A stretch of 64,000 nt of DNA from Ruminococcus flavefaciens (GTDB taxonomy: Bacteria > Bacillota > Clostridia > Oscillospirales > Ruminococcaceae). Positions 52,114-60,852 of the stretch are shown in pieces. The position numbers and the translations under genes are program-made. A model generated the notes under the pieces. The model was not told where the DNA came from and did not search any database. It saw nothing but the letters and a program-made list of their open reading frames with translations. The first letter of the stretch is position 1; the number at the start of each line of letters is the position of its first letter. The stretch is from positions 1 to 64,000 of the forward strand of contig NZ_FRCT01000002.1 of the NCBI RefSeq assembly GCF_900143025.1, in the 5' to 3' direction.

Positions 52114-52890
52114 ATGCAGGAAAAAAAGATCAATATCACATGGTATGGTACAGCTTCGGTCAGAATAACCGCAGGAAGCTCGCAGATATTGATAGATCCG
52201 TTCTTTCCTTTTCCTGACAGCAGGATAAAGGTCGCAGAGGACGCTTATAACAATTGCAGGAATATTCTCGTTTCCCACGGGCATTTCGACCATATAAGCA
52301 GTATCGGTAAGATAGCAGGTGCGGATACTGCGGTATACTGTACAAAAGCACCGTACAGGACTCTTTTAAAAAAAGGAGTCGGAAAGGAAAATCTGCGCCT
52401 TATTCATGTGGGCTCTGTGTTTTCAGTGGGAGATTTCAGTATCACCGCATATAAGGGAAAGCATATCAGACTAAACGCCATAGATTGTCTGAAAGCAGCG
52501 TTCAGCAGGCGGGTACTGCAAAACAGAAAGGGGATCATAAAAAAGCTTGTGAAGATAACCTCTTTTCTCGAAAGGAAGGAGACTCTGTGCTATCTTGTGG
52601 AGGTGTATGGCAAGCGTATCCTCATACTTGGCAGCCTTTCTCTTGCAGCGGATACTGCTTATCCAAAGGAAGTCGATCTGGCTTTTTTCCCGTATCAGGG
52701 CTCTGACAGGCTGTGTGAGATTGCAAAGAGCATATATGCTCGGCTAAGACCAAAAGCAGTCCTGCTTACACATTTTGATGATACTTTTCCTCCATTCAGC
52801 TCGGAGATCGATACATCGGAAATTGAGGATTATCTGAAAAAACGTGCAGCCGTATATAAACTGCGGCACGGCGGTTCCATTGAGATATGA
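52114..52890 (+). CDS. MBL-fold metallohydrolase (UlaG-like)
   Basis: A 258-residue metallo-beta-lactamase-fold protein: WYGTASVRITAGSSQILIDP, VSHGHFDHISSI (the HxHxDH motif), TAYKGKHIRL, LILGSLSLAADT and LLTHFDDTFPPF. The metal ligands are present, but where family members have GDT near residue 180 this protein has LGS. It is the first gene of an operon with LytTR and DUF3021 genes, under the LytTR-like operator. The substrate is unknown. Confidence 0.85.
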   Translation: MQEKKINITWYGTASVRITAGSSQILIDPFFPFPDSRIKVAEDAYNNCRNILVSHGHFDHISSIGKIAGADTAVYCTKAPYRTLLKKGVGKENLRLIHVGSVFSVGDFSITAYKGKHIRLNAIDCLKAAFSRRVLQNRKGIIKKLVKITSFLERKETLCYLVEVYGKRILILGSLSLAADTAYPKEVDLAFFPYQGSDRLCEIAKSIYARLRPKAVLLTHFDDTFPPFSSEIDTSEIEDYLKKRAAVYKLRHGGSIEI

Positions 52891-52942
52891 TCCTGTTCAA
52901 TCAATATTTATACTATTTTTACTACTAAAGCGGAGGCAGATA

Positions 52943-53392
52943 ATGAGAATAATAATCGAATCCCCTCAGCCAAATGACGAAGATGTTGTAATAGTCAGGT
53001 GTGCTTCACCTGATCAGCGGCTAATTTCCATGCTGCTTTCATTTCAGACAGCAAACACTGACCTTACGGGATATATGAATGACAAAATAGTTCGCCTTAA
53101 TTATCAGGACGTATATTATTTTGAGGCAAATGAAAACCGTGTTTTTGCATATTACCATTCAGATGTCTATGAAGTCAAATATAAGCTCTATGAGCTTGAG
53201 GAGATGTTCATGCCATTGGATTTTGTGCGGTGTTCAAAGTCTATGATAGTAAACATGGAAAAGATCGAATATCTTTCACCTCTTTTCAGCGGAAAGCTGG
53301 AGGCACATTTGAAAAATGGTGAAAAAGTCGTTATATCGCGGCAATATGTACATAGCCTGAAGGTAAAGCTGGGTATAGAGGAGGTCGAATGA
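52943..53392 (+). CDS. LytTR DNA-binding regulator
   Basis: A 149-residue protein whose C-terminal 100 residues are a LytTR domain (IVRLNYQDVYYFEANENRVF, FVRCSKSMIVNMEKIEYL, VVISRQYVHSLKVKLG). There is no receiver domain, as in the LytTR regulatory systems paired with small membrane inhibitors. The start is 52943, with CGGAGG 8 nt upstream. Its stop overlaps the start of the DUF3021 gene (ATGA). Confidence 0.93.
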   Translation: MRIIIESPQPNDEDVVIVRCASPDQRLISMLLSFQTANTDLTGYMNDKIVRLNYQDVYYFEANENRVFAYYHSDVYEVKYKLYELEEMFMPLDFVRCSKSMIVNMEKIEYLSPLFSGKLEAHLKNGEKVVISRQYVHSLKVKLGIEEVE

Positions 53393-53823
53393 TGATAAAG
53401 GAATTTTTTGTTTCGTTATTGCATTATTTTGTTGATATCACAACTGCTGTTCTGATAGCAGCTGCTATATATCTGACCATATCAGGTCAGCAGATGGACA
53501 GTATTATACTATGGGAGATACTGCTCAGCGGTCTTATAACCGCTCTTCCGACAGCTGTTCTGCTTTGCTTTGATACAAAAAGTGTAAAGCTTTCATTGAT
53601 ACTGTGGTTCATACATTTTCTGATGATATTCTTCATTACGCTTTTGCTTCTGAAAATGTTCGGCTGGTGCAGGATAACTCCTATGTCAGTACTTCTGACA
53701 TTTCTTGCCGTTGTATTTATCTATTTCTTTACCTGTTTTGTGCATTATCTTGTGGACAGAAAGCATACGGCATTGATGAACAAGCAGCTGAAAAAGCGAT
53801 ATTTGAACGAAAAAGATGCTTAA
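53389..53823 (+). CDS. DUF3021 membrane protein (LytTR partner)
   Basis: A 144-residue protein with four hydrophobic helices, matching DUF3021 proteins that are encoded just after LytTR regulators and are thought to sequester them at the membrane until a signal arrives. It is translationally coupled to the LytTR gene (ATGA overlap). The DUF3021-LytTR unit is a known regulatory pair; its signal here is unknown. Confidence 0.88.
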   Translation: MMIKEFFVSLLHYFVDITTAVLIAAAIYLTISGQQMDSIILWEILLSGLITALPTAVLLCFDTKSVKLSLILWFIHFLMIFFITLLLLKMFGWCRITPMSVLLTFLAVVFIYFFTCFVHYLVDRKHTALMNKQLKKRYLNEKDA

Positions 53824-53830
53824 AAATAAG

Positions 53831-53873
53831 AAATCCTGTATTTAGCGTTTTGTGCTAAATACAGGATTTTTTT
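53831..53873. terminator. Bidirectional terminator, 16-bp perfect stem
   Basis: AAATCCTGTATTTAGC-loop-GCTAAATACAGGATTT with T run on the plus side and TTTTTA on the minus side; serves the convergent DUF3021 and ThrE-like genes. Confidence 0.93.
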
Positions 53874-53874
53874 A

Positions 53875-55197
53875 TCAGCTGCTCTTGCGGAAGTTCCTGT
53901 CAGTGAGTATTCTTGCGAATATAAGACCGAGGGGGAGTGCCATAACGATGAGAATTGCTTTTGTGAGCCATAATCCGCCGGTTGAGATGTCATTAAGGGC
54001 GATGTAGTATATCGCCTTGTACATGAACATTCCGGGGACCATGATAACTATTGATGGCACAGTAAGGGTGATACGAGGATAACCTATCCAGCGTTTTATT
54101 GCCGAAGCCATAAGTCCGGCACTGAGTGCGCCGATAAATGCGGCGAGTCCTACGTGTATACCAAGCATATCTATAAGCTCAAGGCGCAATGTGTTTGCGA
54201 CCATGCCTATACAGCCTGCAAGGGCTGCCATTCTTCTTTTGCTGTTGAACATAAGTGAAAAGCCGTAGACTCCGCAGAAGCTTGTCAGCATTATAAGCAG
54301 GAAGCGGAGCAGGGGAGATATCTTGTATTCGATGAAATCCTGCGGATAAAATCTGAATACAAGTGCGCATACCCAGCCTGTAAGAGTTGCCATTATTATA
54401 ATGAGAAATGCGTATGTTATTCTTTCTATTCCCGATCTAAGGTCAAGCTTTGAAAGGTCGATACCTCCTGTAATAAGCGGAAATCCGGGGATAACAAAGA
54501 GCATTGAACAGATATATCCTGCCTGATGTACTGCGGAAACATCAAAAAGCATCTCCGCAAGCTTGATGAAAAGTACATATGTACAGCAGGCAGATGCAAC
54601 TCCTGCGGCTACATTTGCAAAAAGGGTTATATGACGTTCGATCAGCAGCTTCCTTATGAAATTGCCTATGCCTGCACCAAAGAATGCACAGATCATTTCG
54701 GCCGGACCGCCGCCCAGAAGAAAGGTGAAGGCACAACAGGCAAGTGCAGAGGCAAGACCTAAATTCCAAGCCTTGTAATTGCCTTTCATATCCTGAAATT
54801 TATCAAGTATCATATGGAACTGATGTACCGAATATTTTTCTGCTCGTTCAGCAAAGCCGTCTGTGAAGTTTTCAAGCTCGTTGAGTTTGTCGGTATTCAC
54901 ACCTGTTGTATTCAGCGAAATCGCATTTGTGTATGTTTCACCGCCGCTTATGCAGGTGTATTCTATTGACAGCAGACCAATGTCCGCATTGCAGGTTATA
55001 CCAAGAGCACGGGCTATCTTGTTCATCGATGCTCTGACTCTCCATGCACCCGTACCTACAGAAAGCATCATAAGACCTACTCTTCCTACAAGAGAAGCCT
55101 TTTCTTTCAGTGAGGCGTTCAGTGCAGGCTCTGTACTTTCACTGTCAACGATCTCATGCCATTTTATTGACATATGCTGTTTTCTGAATTTACTCAT
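53875..55197 (-). CDS. Threonine/serine exporter family protein (ThrE-like)
   Basis: A 440-residue protein. The soluble N-terminal part (about 30-150) carries ASLVGRVGLMMLSVGTGAWR and ITCNADIGLLSIEYTC, the DUF1212-type domain; residues 150-440 contain about ten hydrophobic helices, including VIPGFPLITGGIDLSKLD and SIVIMVPGMFMYKAIYYIAL, so both halves of the ThrE transporter (DUF1212 and DUF3815) are in one chain. The family exports small amino acids. GGGG lies before the ATG. It follows the two-component genes in the same direction but after a terminator. Confidence 0.9.
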   Translation of the reverse strand: MSKFRKQHMSIKWHEIVDSESTEPALNASLKEKASLVGRVGLMMLSVGTGAWRVRASMNKIARALGITCNADIGLLSIEYTCISGGETYTNAISLNTTGVNTDKLNELENFTDGFAERAEKYSVHQFHMILDKFQDMKGNYKAWNLGLASALACCAFTFLLGGGPAEMICAFFGAGIGNFIRKLLIERHITLFANVAAGVASACCTYVLFIKLAEMLFDVSAVHQAGYICSMLFVIPGFPLITGGIDLSKLDLRSGIERITYAFLIIIMATLTGWVCALVFRFYPQDFIEYKISPLLRFLLIMLTSFCGVYGFSLMFNSKRRMAALAGCIGMVANTLRLELIDMLGIHVGLAAFIGALSAGLMASAIKRWIGYPRITLTVPSIVIMVPGMFMYKAIYYIALNDISTGGLWLTKAILIVMALPLGLIFARILTDRNFRKSS

Positions 55198-55287
55198 AAG
55201 TACACCCCTTATGTGAATTTTTGAGCCGTTTTGTATTATATCATATTATTTCTGAAAAAGCAAGAAATACGGTCGGAAAGCATATGA

Positions 55288-55316
55288 AAAAAACGGAAGG
55301 ATCATCTTCTGTTTTT
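55288..55316 (-). terminator. Terminator of the two-component operon
   Basis: On the minus strand AACAGAAG-ATGATC-CTTCCGTT is followed by TTTTT, just after the response-regulator stop. Confidence 0.7.
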
Positions 55317-55323
55317 ATATGTA

Positions 55324-55950
55324 TCAAATAATGTTGTTTTTGATAGCAAATACCGCAAGCTGAGTGCGATCCTTCATTCCAAGCTTTTCGAGAAGTCTTG
55401 AAACACCGTTTCGTACAGTGCCCTCTGCGAGGAAAAGCTTTGATGCTATTTCTCTGTTGTCGTAGCCTTCACATATAAGGCGTATAAAATCTATCTCACG
55501 GTCGGTAAGGTCGAAATTTCTTGCGTCCTGCTGTACAATAACATCTTTCTTTATGGAACGGAAAACATTATCGCAGAATACGTTTATTCCGCCTGCGACT
55601 GCCTTGATGGAATTTATTATCTTTTCATTGTCCATCTCTTTAAGTATATAGCCGTCTGCTCCGCTTGCGATAGCCTTGTCAACAGTTTCTTTGTCGTCAA
55701 ATGTTGTAAGGACGAGCACTTTTACATCGGGAAGTGTGTCCTTGATTTTTCTTGTGCCGTATCCTCCGTCGTAATCAGGCATACGCATATCCATGAGCAC
55801 TACGTCAGGCTTCAGCTTTATGCTCATTTCGTATGCTTCTTTTCCGTCTGATGCTTCACCTACAACAGTGATATCGCTGTCGCTGGAAAGAACAGCTGTA
55901 AGTCCTGCCCGGAGTATCTTCACATCATCAGCTATAATTACGTTTATCAT
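55324..55950 (-). CDS. NarL/FixJ-family response regulator
   Basis: A 208-residue protein: receiver domain 1-120 with the acidic pocket (IADDV), phospho-acceptor D54 (VVLMDMRMPDYDG) and LVLTTFDDKET with the switch Thr, then a LuxR-type helix-turn-helix (FDLTDREIDFIRLICEGYDN, REIASKLFLAEGTVRNGVSR). It is the partner of the kinase, whose stop overlaps its start by 4 nt. Confidence 0.95.
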   Translation of the reverse strand: MINVIIADDVKILRAGLTAVLSSDSDITVVGEASDGKEAYEMSIKLKPDVVLMDMRMPDYDGGYGTRKIKDTLPDVKVLVLTTFDDKETVDKAIASGADGYILKEMDNEKIINSIKAVAGGINVFCDNVFRSIKKDVIVQQDARNFDLTDREIDFIRLICEGYDNREIASKLFLAEGTVRNGVSRLLEKLGMKDRTQLAVFAIKNNII

Positions 55951-57518
55951 TTCTCCACCCCATCTATCGGTATTTTTATTATGGTATTGAACCCTTCATC
56001 TTTTACGGAGGAAAATCTAACTGTTCCTCCCAATGCTTTTGTACGTTCGCGGATACCTCTCAATCCATTGTGTTCGGAGATATTTTCGCAGACCTTTCCA
56101 TTGTCGAGAATGTACATTTCTATCGTTCGGTCAAGGAACTTGATTATAACGTCTATCCTTGAAGCCTCGGAATATCTTAGGGCGTTGGTTATTGTCTCGC
56201 GGCAGTTGTCGTACATTTCCCTTATGCAGAAGCGATAACGTTCGTTCTCTGTACCTTGTGTGCAAAGCTCGATATCAACGCCTCTTACGGCAGTTATAAC
56301 AGTCTGTACAGCTTTTGTTACCGATGTCATGAACTCATCGTCACGGAGGTTATTTATCGTACATCTCAGCTGTGTAACGCCGCTTCTTGATAGTCCGTCG
56401 ATCTCAGATATGTTTTCAAGCATCTTTTTCTTATCTATCTGCGGTTGTTCCGCATCATATTTCAGTATCCTTGCAAGTGAGCTTATCATTGTGAAGGTAT
56501 GACCTGCGGAATCGTGCATTTCCTGAGCTATTCTGGTACGCTCTTGTTCGAGACTAAGCTTTTTCTCAACTTTTACGAGATCATGGTACTCGGTTACGTT
56601 GTTAATAGTTATTACACGAGCCACATCGTTTCCGCTCTTGTTCTGACAGTATGTCTGCTTTATATTGTAATACTCATTATCATATTTCAGCTCCATAAGG
56701 CTGAAATCGCTGGGTATCTCTTCGTTCATAAGCTCGGAAATGACCCTTACGAATTCATTTGATGTATCAATATCCTTTAAAAAAGGAATATTCTCGGAGT
56801 ATTTGTTTTTGTAGGTTATCCTGTTGTTATTATCAAATATCATTACTCCGCTGTCTATGTTGTTGATAGTATCTCTGATAGCTATAGTGTTGATATTCAG
56901 CAGTCCGTAGCGTCCTAATGCGATTATAATGAGGATACTGGATATGCCGAAGAAAAGTGGCGTGAGAGTTACATTTGAATGGAATACACCTGTAAGTGAC
57001 AGTGTATTAACTCCCAAAGGTATAGCTGCTGAAAGAATAAGCAGAAATGACTGCTTTGTTATCTGAGAGGAACTTCTTGTGTGTTTCAGGCAGATTATGG
57101 TTATACCTGTAACTATGCATACATAATAGATAACTTGATACACATAGAAAAGAGGTCCGTATGTAAATCTTTTGGCTACGAATGAGGAATAATAAAGGTG
57201 ATGCATGGGGTTGGTGAATACTACGATTATTGCAGAGATGGTTATAAGGGGAAGCAGCCATAGAAAACGGGGCTGTTTTTTCGGAGACAAGGTGTATTCC
57301 TGAGACAGCCACAGCCATAGAGGTCCGAAGCAGCTTATTCCAAGATTTCCTATTACGTAGCTTATCCAGAATTGTTGTTTTGTATATGAAAAAAGTATCA
57401 GGACTTCTGATACAAGCCAAAGCACAATAGAAAGCTGACAGCTCAGGAACAGGTGAGTCAGTCGGTTGCTGTTGCCGCGGCGAAGCACCCATGTGACTGA
57501 TATTAACATACCGCACAA
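55947..57518 (-). CDS. 7TM-type sensor histidine kinase
   Basis: About 523 residues. The first 205 are seven hydrophobic helices of the HisK-7TM type, then a PAS-like region (about 210-305, SGVMIFDNNNRITYKNKY) and a HisKA_3 dimerisation domain with QEMHDSAGHTFTMISSL (H335), followed by an HATPase (ITNALRYSEASRIDVII, GLRGIRERTKALGG). The 5' end is uncertain: the TTG at 57518 lacks a site, while a GGAGGT lies about 50 nt upstream in front of an ATT codon in the same frame, which would add one more transmembrane stretch. It is co-transcribed with the response regulator. Confidence 0.88.
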   Translation of the reverse strand: MCGMLISVTWVLRRGNSNRLTHLFLSCQLSIVLWLVSEVLILFSYTKQQFWISYVIGNLGISCFGPLWLWLSQEYTLSPKKQPRFLWLLPLITISAIIVVFTNPMHHLYYSSFVAKRFTYGPLFYVYQVIYYVCIVTGITIICLKHTRSSSQITKQSFLLILSAAIPLGVNTLSLTGVFHSNVTLTPLFFGISSILIIIALGRYGLLNINTIAIRDTINNIDSGVMIFDNNNRITYKNKYSENIPFLKDIDTSNEFVRVISELMNEEIPSDFSLMELKYDNEYYNIKQTYCQNKSGNDVARVITINNVTEYHDLVKVEKKLSLEQERTRIAQEMHDSAGHTFTMISSLARILKYDAEQPQIDKKKMLENISEIDGLSRSGVTQLRCTINNLRDDEFMTSVTKAVQTVITAVRGVDIELCTQGTENERYRFCIREMYDNCRETITNALRYSEASRIDVIIKFLDRTIEMYILDNGKVCENISEHNGLRGIRERTKALGGTVRFSSVKDEGFNTIIKIPIDGVEK

Positions 57519-57646
57519 TCCGATCAGAAGAAGTACGGCAGAAACAATTGTGGACGTAGTAATGCACCTCCATGTATAGATATTATATATTTATTATAAC
57601 ACATGAACTCTTTTTAGGCAATATTTTTTTGTAAAAACATGAAAAA

Positions 57647-57812
57647 ATGCTCCGCAGTAACATCGATACCCATATAGCAGGTTTGCACTAATTATTGAGA
57701 GAACCCCTTTTGAAAAAGGGGCTCCTCTGACGGAGGAAGCCTTTCTTCAGAAAGGTTTCCCCCGATAAATAGTATAAGCTTCTATATTAGTATCAAGGTC
57801 ATTGCGGAGCAT
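57647..57812. mobile_element. Repeat element in a terminator loop, copy 2
   Basis: ATGCTCCGCA (57647-57656) and TGCGGAGCAT (57803-57812) form the terminator stem of the large membrane protein gene at 57820, with TTTTTTC on the leftward exit. Its loop is occupied by a 146-nt element related to the 23.4 kb copy in inverted orientation: GATACCCATATAG, ATTATTGAGAGAACCCC, AAGGTTTCCCCC and CTATATTAGTATC recur. The stems differ between copies, so the stem belongs to the target and not to the element. Confidence 0.8.
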
Positions 57813-57819
57813 TTATGCT

Positions 57820-60312
57820 TTACCAATTCCAGCCGCTGAATTTTTTAGCGACAGAGGTTTTCAGAGTTTCGTTATTCTTTTTGAGGTATTCATTGACTGA
57901 TGCGAGTACGATAAGAACAACTCCTGCGAGGAAGAGGTATATCCACCAGTTGAGAGCCATGAGATAATCTCTTGTTGCGAATAATGTTATAGTGAAAAGA
58001 GAAGCTGCTGATGTGATGAACCATGTCTTTGATCTTGACATTATCGAGATGATAAGCACAAGTATCATTATTGTCATTACGAATATTGTATTTGATGCAG
58101 TGTCGAATACAATAGCATCTATAAGAAGTGATACGAATGTAAAAATGAATATTATCTGTGAGAAATTCTTTGCTGTTTCTTCAAATTTACGCCAGATAAA
58201 GCGTACTGCGATACCTGATAACGCGATTATTGCGAGTGTGATCTTGTTTGTTACAGCTTTTGATTCGAAGATGAAGAACGGACGGTCTATTAAAGCGATG
58301 ACTGTGAAAACAGTTGAAAATGTGAGAAGTACGGAAACAGTGGAAGGACGTAAATTCTTCTTTATAAGTCCTGTACAGAATATTGCGCAGGCAATAAGAC
58401 AAAGAAAAGCCGAAATGTCTGTATCGTTGAATAATTTTAAGATCGGCAGCCATGCAACTGTGATAAACGGATCGATCACCTTTTTGCTGTTTTTATCGCA
58501 GATAACAGCATCGGGATAAATTATCCTTGAAAGCAGTGTATAAGCGATAACTGTTATGAACATTGCTGTTTCTGATGCTATGCCGGTATCCGAGAATTCT
58601 CTTGTCATCATGTAAACTAACTTTATTACGGTGTATGATGATAAGAGTGCGGTCAAATTGAATCTTGTCTTGTTGGACAATGCGAAATGTACGAGGCAAA
58701 GTGCTGCTGTGATAAGAGAGAGGAGCTTGTACTGCGGTGTTGAAGCGAGTATAAAGCCTGCGAAGCCGAGGTTTGAGTATACAGCTGTATCCGAACTTAT
58801 CTTCTTGCCGATCGATGTGCACAGCAGAACTGCTGAAAAGCCTATAAGAAGTGCAGCGAGTATGCTCATGCAGGTGATGCTGTTGATGTAGTAATCATAG
58901 CTTACGGCATTGGATCTGGATAAAGCTATAATAGCTGATGAAGGTATAACAGGAGTAAAAAGACCTGCAATAGCCTTTACCGAGTTGTTCTTATGGAATA
59001 GATATGAGTCTGTGATAACTGTTGCTATTGCAGCGATGAAAAGATAAGGGATAAATGTGTGTGATCTTATCATAGCGATGCATGAGAAAGTCATGAAAAT
59101 TACAGCAAAGAATGAAACTATCTCTGTGAATATGTTTTTCATGCCTGGTACAAAACGATGAATAAGGTAGATCACGATAGTTATAAGGGAAATAGCTACG
59201 ATGCAGAAGCATTCGCTGAATGAGTTCAACAGTGAATTGAATATCATAATTGGCAGCATCAGCGAAAGAACACATTCTATGCAGATTAAAGCCTTGATAT
59301 TCTTGTGGATGCCGTAAAAAGCAAACTGTATAATAAGTGCTGAGATTATAAAGTAGCTTGAAAAGGTCGGTGCTGAAATAGTTGATATTACGTAGCTCAA
59401 TGCCATTGAACCGAAGTAGAATGCAGATATGATACAGACTCTTTTTATTGGAAGTTCGTATTTGCTGCCTTTGAGCGGTTCAGCGAAGAATATAAAGCCT
59501 GCTATTACAGCCTGAATAGCAATAAAGATAAGTGAACGGTAAGCGTATGTATCTGTGATCTGTAATACAGTAAATAAAAGTCCCAGTGCTGCTGTTGAAA
59601 GCGAAGCGTAAACAAGGGCGATATTTTTGAAAATCCTTATTCCTATGAGCAGCAGTAAGCCTGCTGTAAATGATGAGACTGCAAGCAGTGCGAATACGCC
59701 TTTTCCGTCAAATGAGAACCATTTTCCCATTAACTGATAGTAGCCTGCTGTGAGCATTGCTGTGGAAATAAATCCCGAGCCGAGCACGTAGAATGATAAA
59801 GATGTGCCTGTCAGCTTGAGAAATCTTGATATTACGCCGCTGAGTGCGTAAGCAACAACAGCCGCAGCTGCTATTATGAGTACTCTGCCTGTGTGAGATG
59901 TGTTGACCCAGCTTGCGACTCCGAATGCAAGTCCTGAAAGAACTACAAAAACCGTGCCTATAAGAAAAAGAATATTTGATACTGTCATATCAGGCTTGGC
60001 TTTCTTAGGCTTTTCAGGAATATCAGCCTTTGGAGGAAGCGGTGTTTCGTATTCAAGTGCTGTTATCCTGTTTTCGTCAGATGCAGGGCGTTGGGGAGGA
60101 GTATTTCCGAAACCTCCCACAGTATTGAAGCTGTTGAAGTTCTGATAATTAGGATTGTTGTAGTTGTAAGGGGGAGTATAGATATTATAATACTGATTTT
60201 GAGGATAATTGCTGTTATTTTTCTTGCTGTCTGATAATTTTATTATGCCTATCACCATAAATGGTATCGTTATGGGCATTGCGATCAATATGATTGTAAA
60301 AAGCTCTGTCAT
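57820..60312 (-). CDS. Very large polytopic membrane protein
   Basis: An 830-residue protein with one N-terminal helix (1-25), a disordered Asn/Tyr/Pro-rich region (about 30-110) and roughly twenty hydrophobic helices thereafter. It resembles DUF2157/DUF2339-type membrane proteins found in many Firmicutes, but I cannot assign a function. The Asn/Tyr-rich segment NNSNYPQNQYYNIYTPPYNY is of low complexity. The start at 60312 has AAAGGATGG upstream. It is alone between the sensor kinase region and the dehydratase gene, and its terminator holds the repeat element. Confidence 0.65.
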   Translation of the reverse strand: MTELFTIILIAMPITIPFMVIGIIKLSDSKKNNSNYPQNQYYNIYTPPYNYNNPNYQNFNSFNTVGGFGNTPPQRPASDENRITALEYETPLPPKADIPEKPKKAKPDMTVSNILFLIGTVFVVLSGLAFGVASWVNTSHTGRVLIIAAAAVVAYALSGVISRFLKLTGTSLSFYVLGSGFISTAMLTAGYYQLMGKWFSFDGKGVFALLAVSSFTAGLLLLIGIRIFKNIALVYASLSTAALGLLFTVLQITDTYAYRSLIFIAIQAVIAGFIFFAEPLKGSKYELPIKRVCIISAFYFGSMALSYVISTISAPTFSSYFIISALIIQFAFYGIHKNIKALICIECVLSLMLPIMIFNSLLNSFSECFCIVAISLITIVIYLIHRFVPGMKNIFTEIVSFFAVIFMTFSCIAMIRSHTFIPYLFIAAIATVITDSYLFHKNNSVKAIAGLFTPVIPSSAIIALSRSNAVSYDYYINSITCMSILAALLIGFSAVLLCTSIGKKISSDTAVYSNLGFAGFILASTPQYKLLSLITAALCLVHFALSNKTRFNLTALLSSYTVIKLVYMMTREFSDTGIASETAMFITVIAYTLLSRIIYPDAVICDKNSKKVIDPFITVAWLPILKLFNDTDISAFLCLIACAIFCTGLIKKNLRPSTVSVLLTFSTVFTVIALIDRPFFIFESKAVTNKITLAIIALSGIAVRFIWRKFEETAKNFSQIIFIFTFVSLLIDAIVFDTASNTIFVMTIMILVLIISIMSRSKTWFITSAASLFTITLFATRDYLMALNWWIYLFLAGVVLIVLASVNEYLKKNNETLKTSVAKKFSGWNW

Positions 60313-60409
60313 AAAGACCATCCTTTCTGTCATGGGGCATATGTTTTTCTGTGACTATATAATAACACGTTTCTGCGGAGAATATAAGATGTCATTCGTC
60401 ATTTTCTGA

Positions 60410-60444
60410 GTGACAAATGTCACTGTTTTAGTGACAAAAGGCAC
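60410..60444. promoter_or_regulatory. Tandem palindromic operator-like sites
   Basis: GTGACAAATGTCAC (60410-60423) is a perfect 14-bp palindrome, and GTGACAAAAGGCAC (60431-60444) is a weaker copy 21 nt away. They lie upstream of both the leftward membrane protein gene and the rightward dehydratase gene. Confidence 0.6.
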
Positions 60445-60675
60445 ATATCAGCAACAATTTAACAAAATGTTAATTTGATATATGAGATATATTATTTTTT
60501 TATTATTTACAAAATGTTATATAGTTATGAAGTACATGGAGTATAAATAAATTGATTAATTACAAAATGCTGATTTTGAGGTGGATAAATAACTGAATGA
60601 GCAGCTTAAAAGAATGTGTTATTTGTGATATGTAACAAAATATTATGAACTTTTTTAGTGATAACTGTTTTGGTA

Positions 60676-60703
60676 TTGATTTTTTTGAAACTATAAGTAT
60701 AAT
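60676..60703 (+). promoter_or_regulatory. Promoter of the dehydratase gene
   Basis: TTGATT (60676-60681), 16 nt, TATAAT (60698-60703), about 150 nt before the start. A GATCA..TGGTC hairpin with GGT/ACC lies at about 60812-60832. The rest of 60313-60852 is AT-rich and appears non-coding. Confidence 0.65.
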
Positions 60704-60852
60704 GTAATTGTATTGGTTTAGATGAGATTTATATATAAATAAAATCTTTAGTTTACTGCTTTAAATATTCTGTATTATTTTAATAATATCTTTGTACTTT
60801 ATGCAGTAGGCGATCAAGGTAAAACCATGGTCGGGGTGAAGGGAGTATTTTT

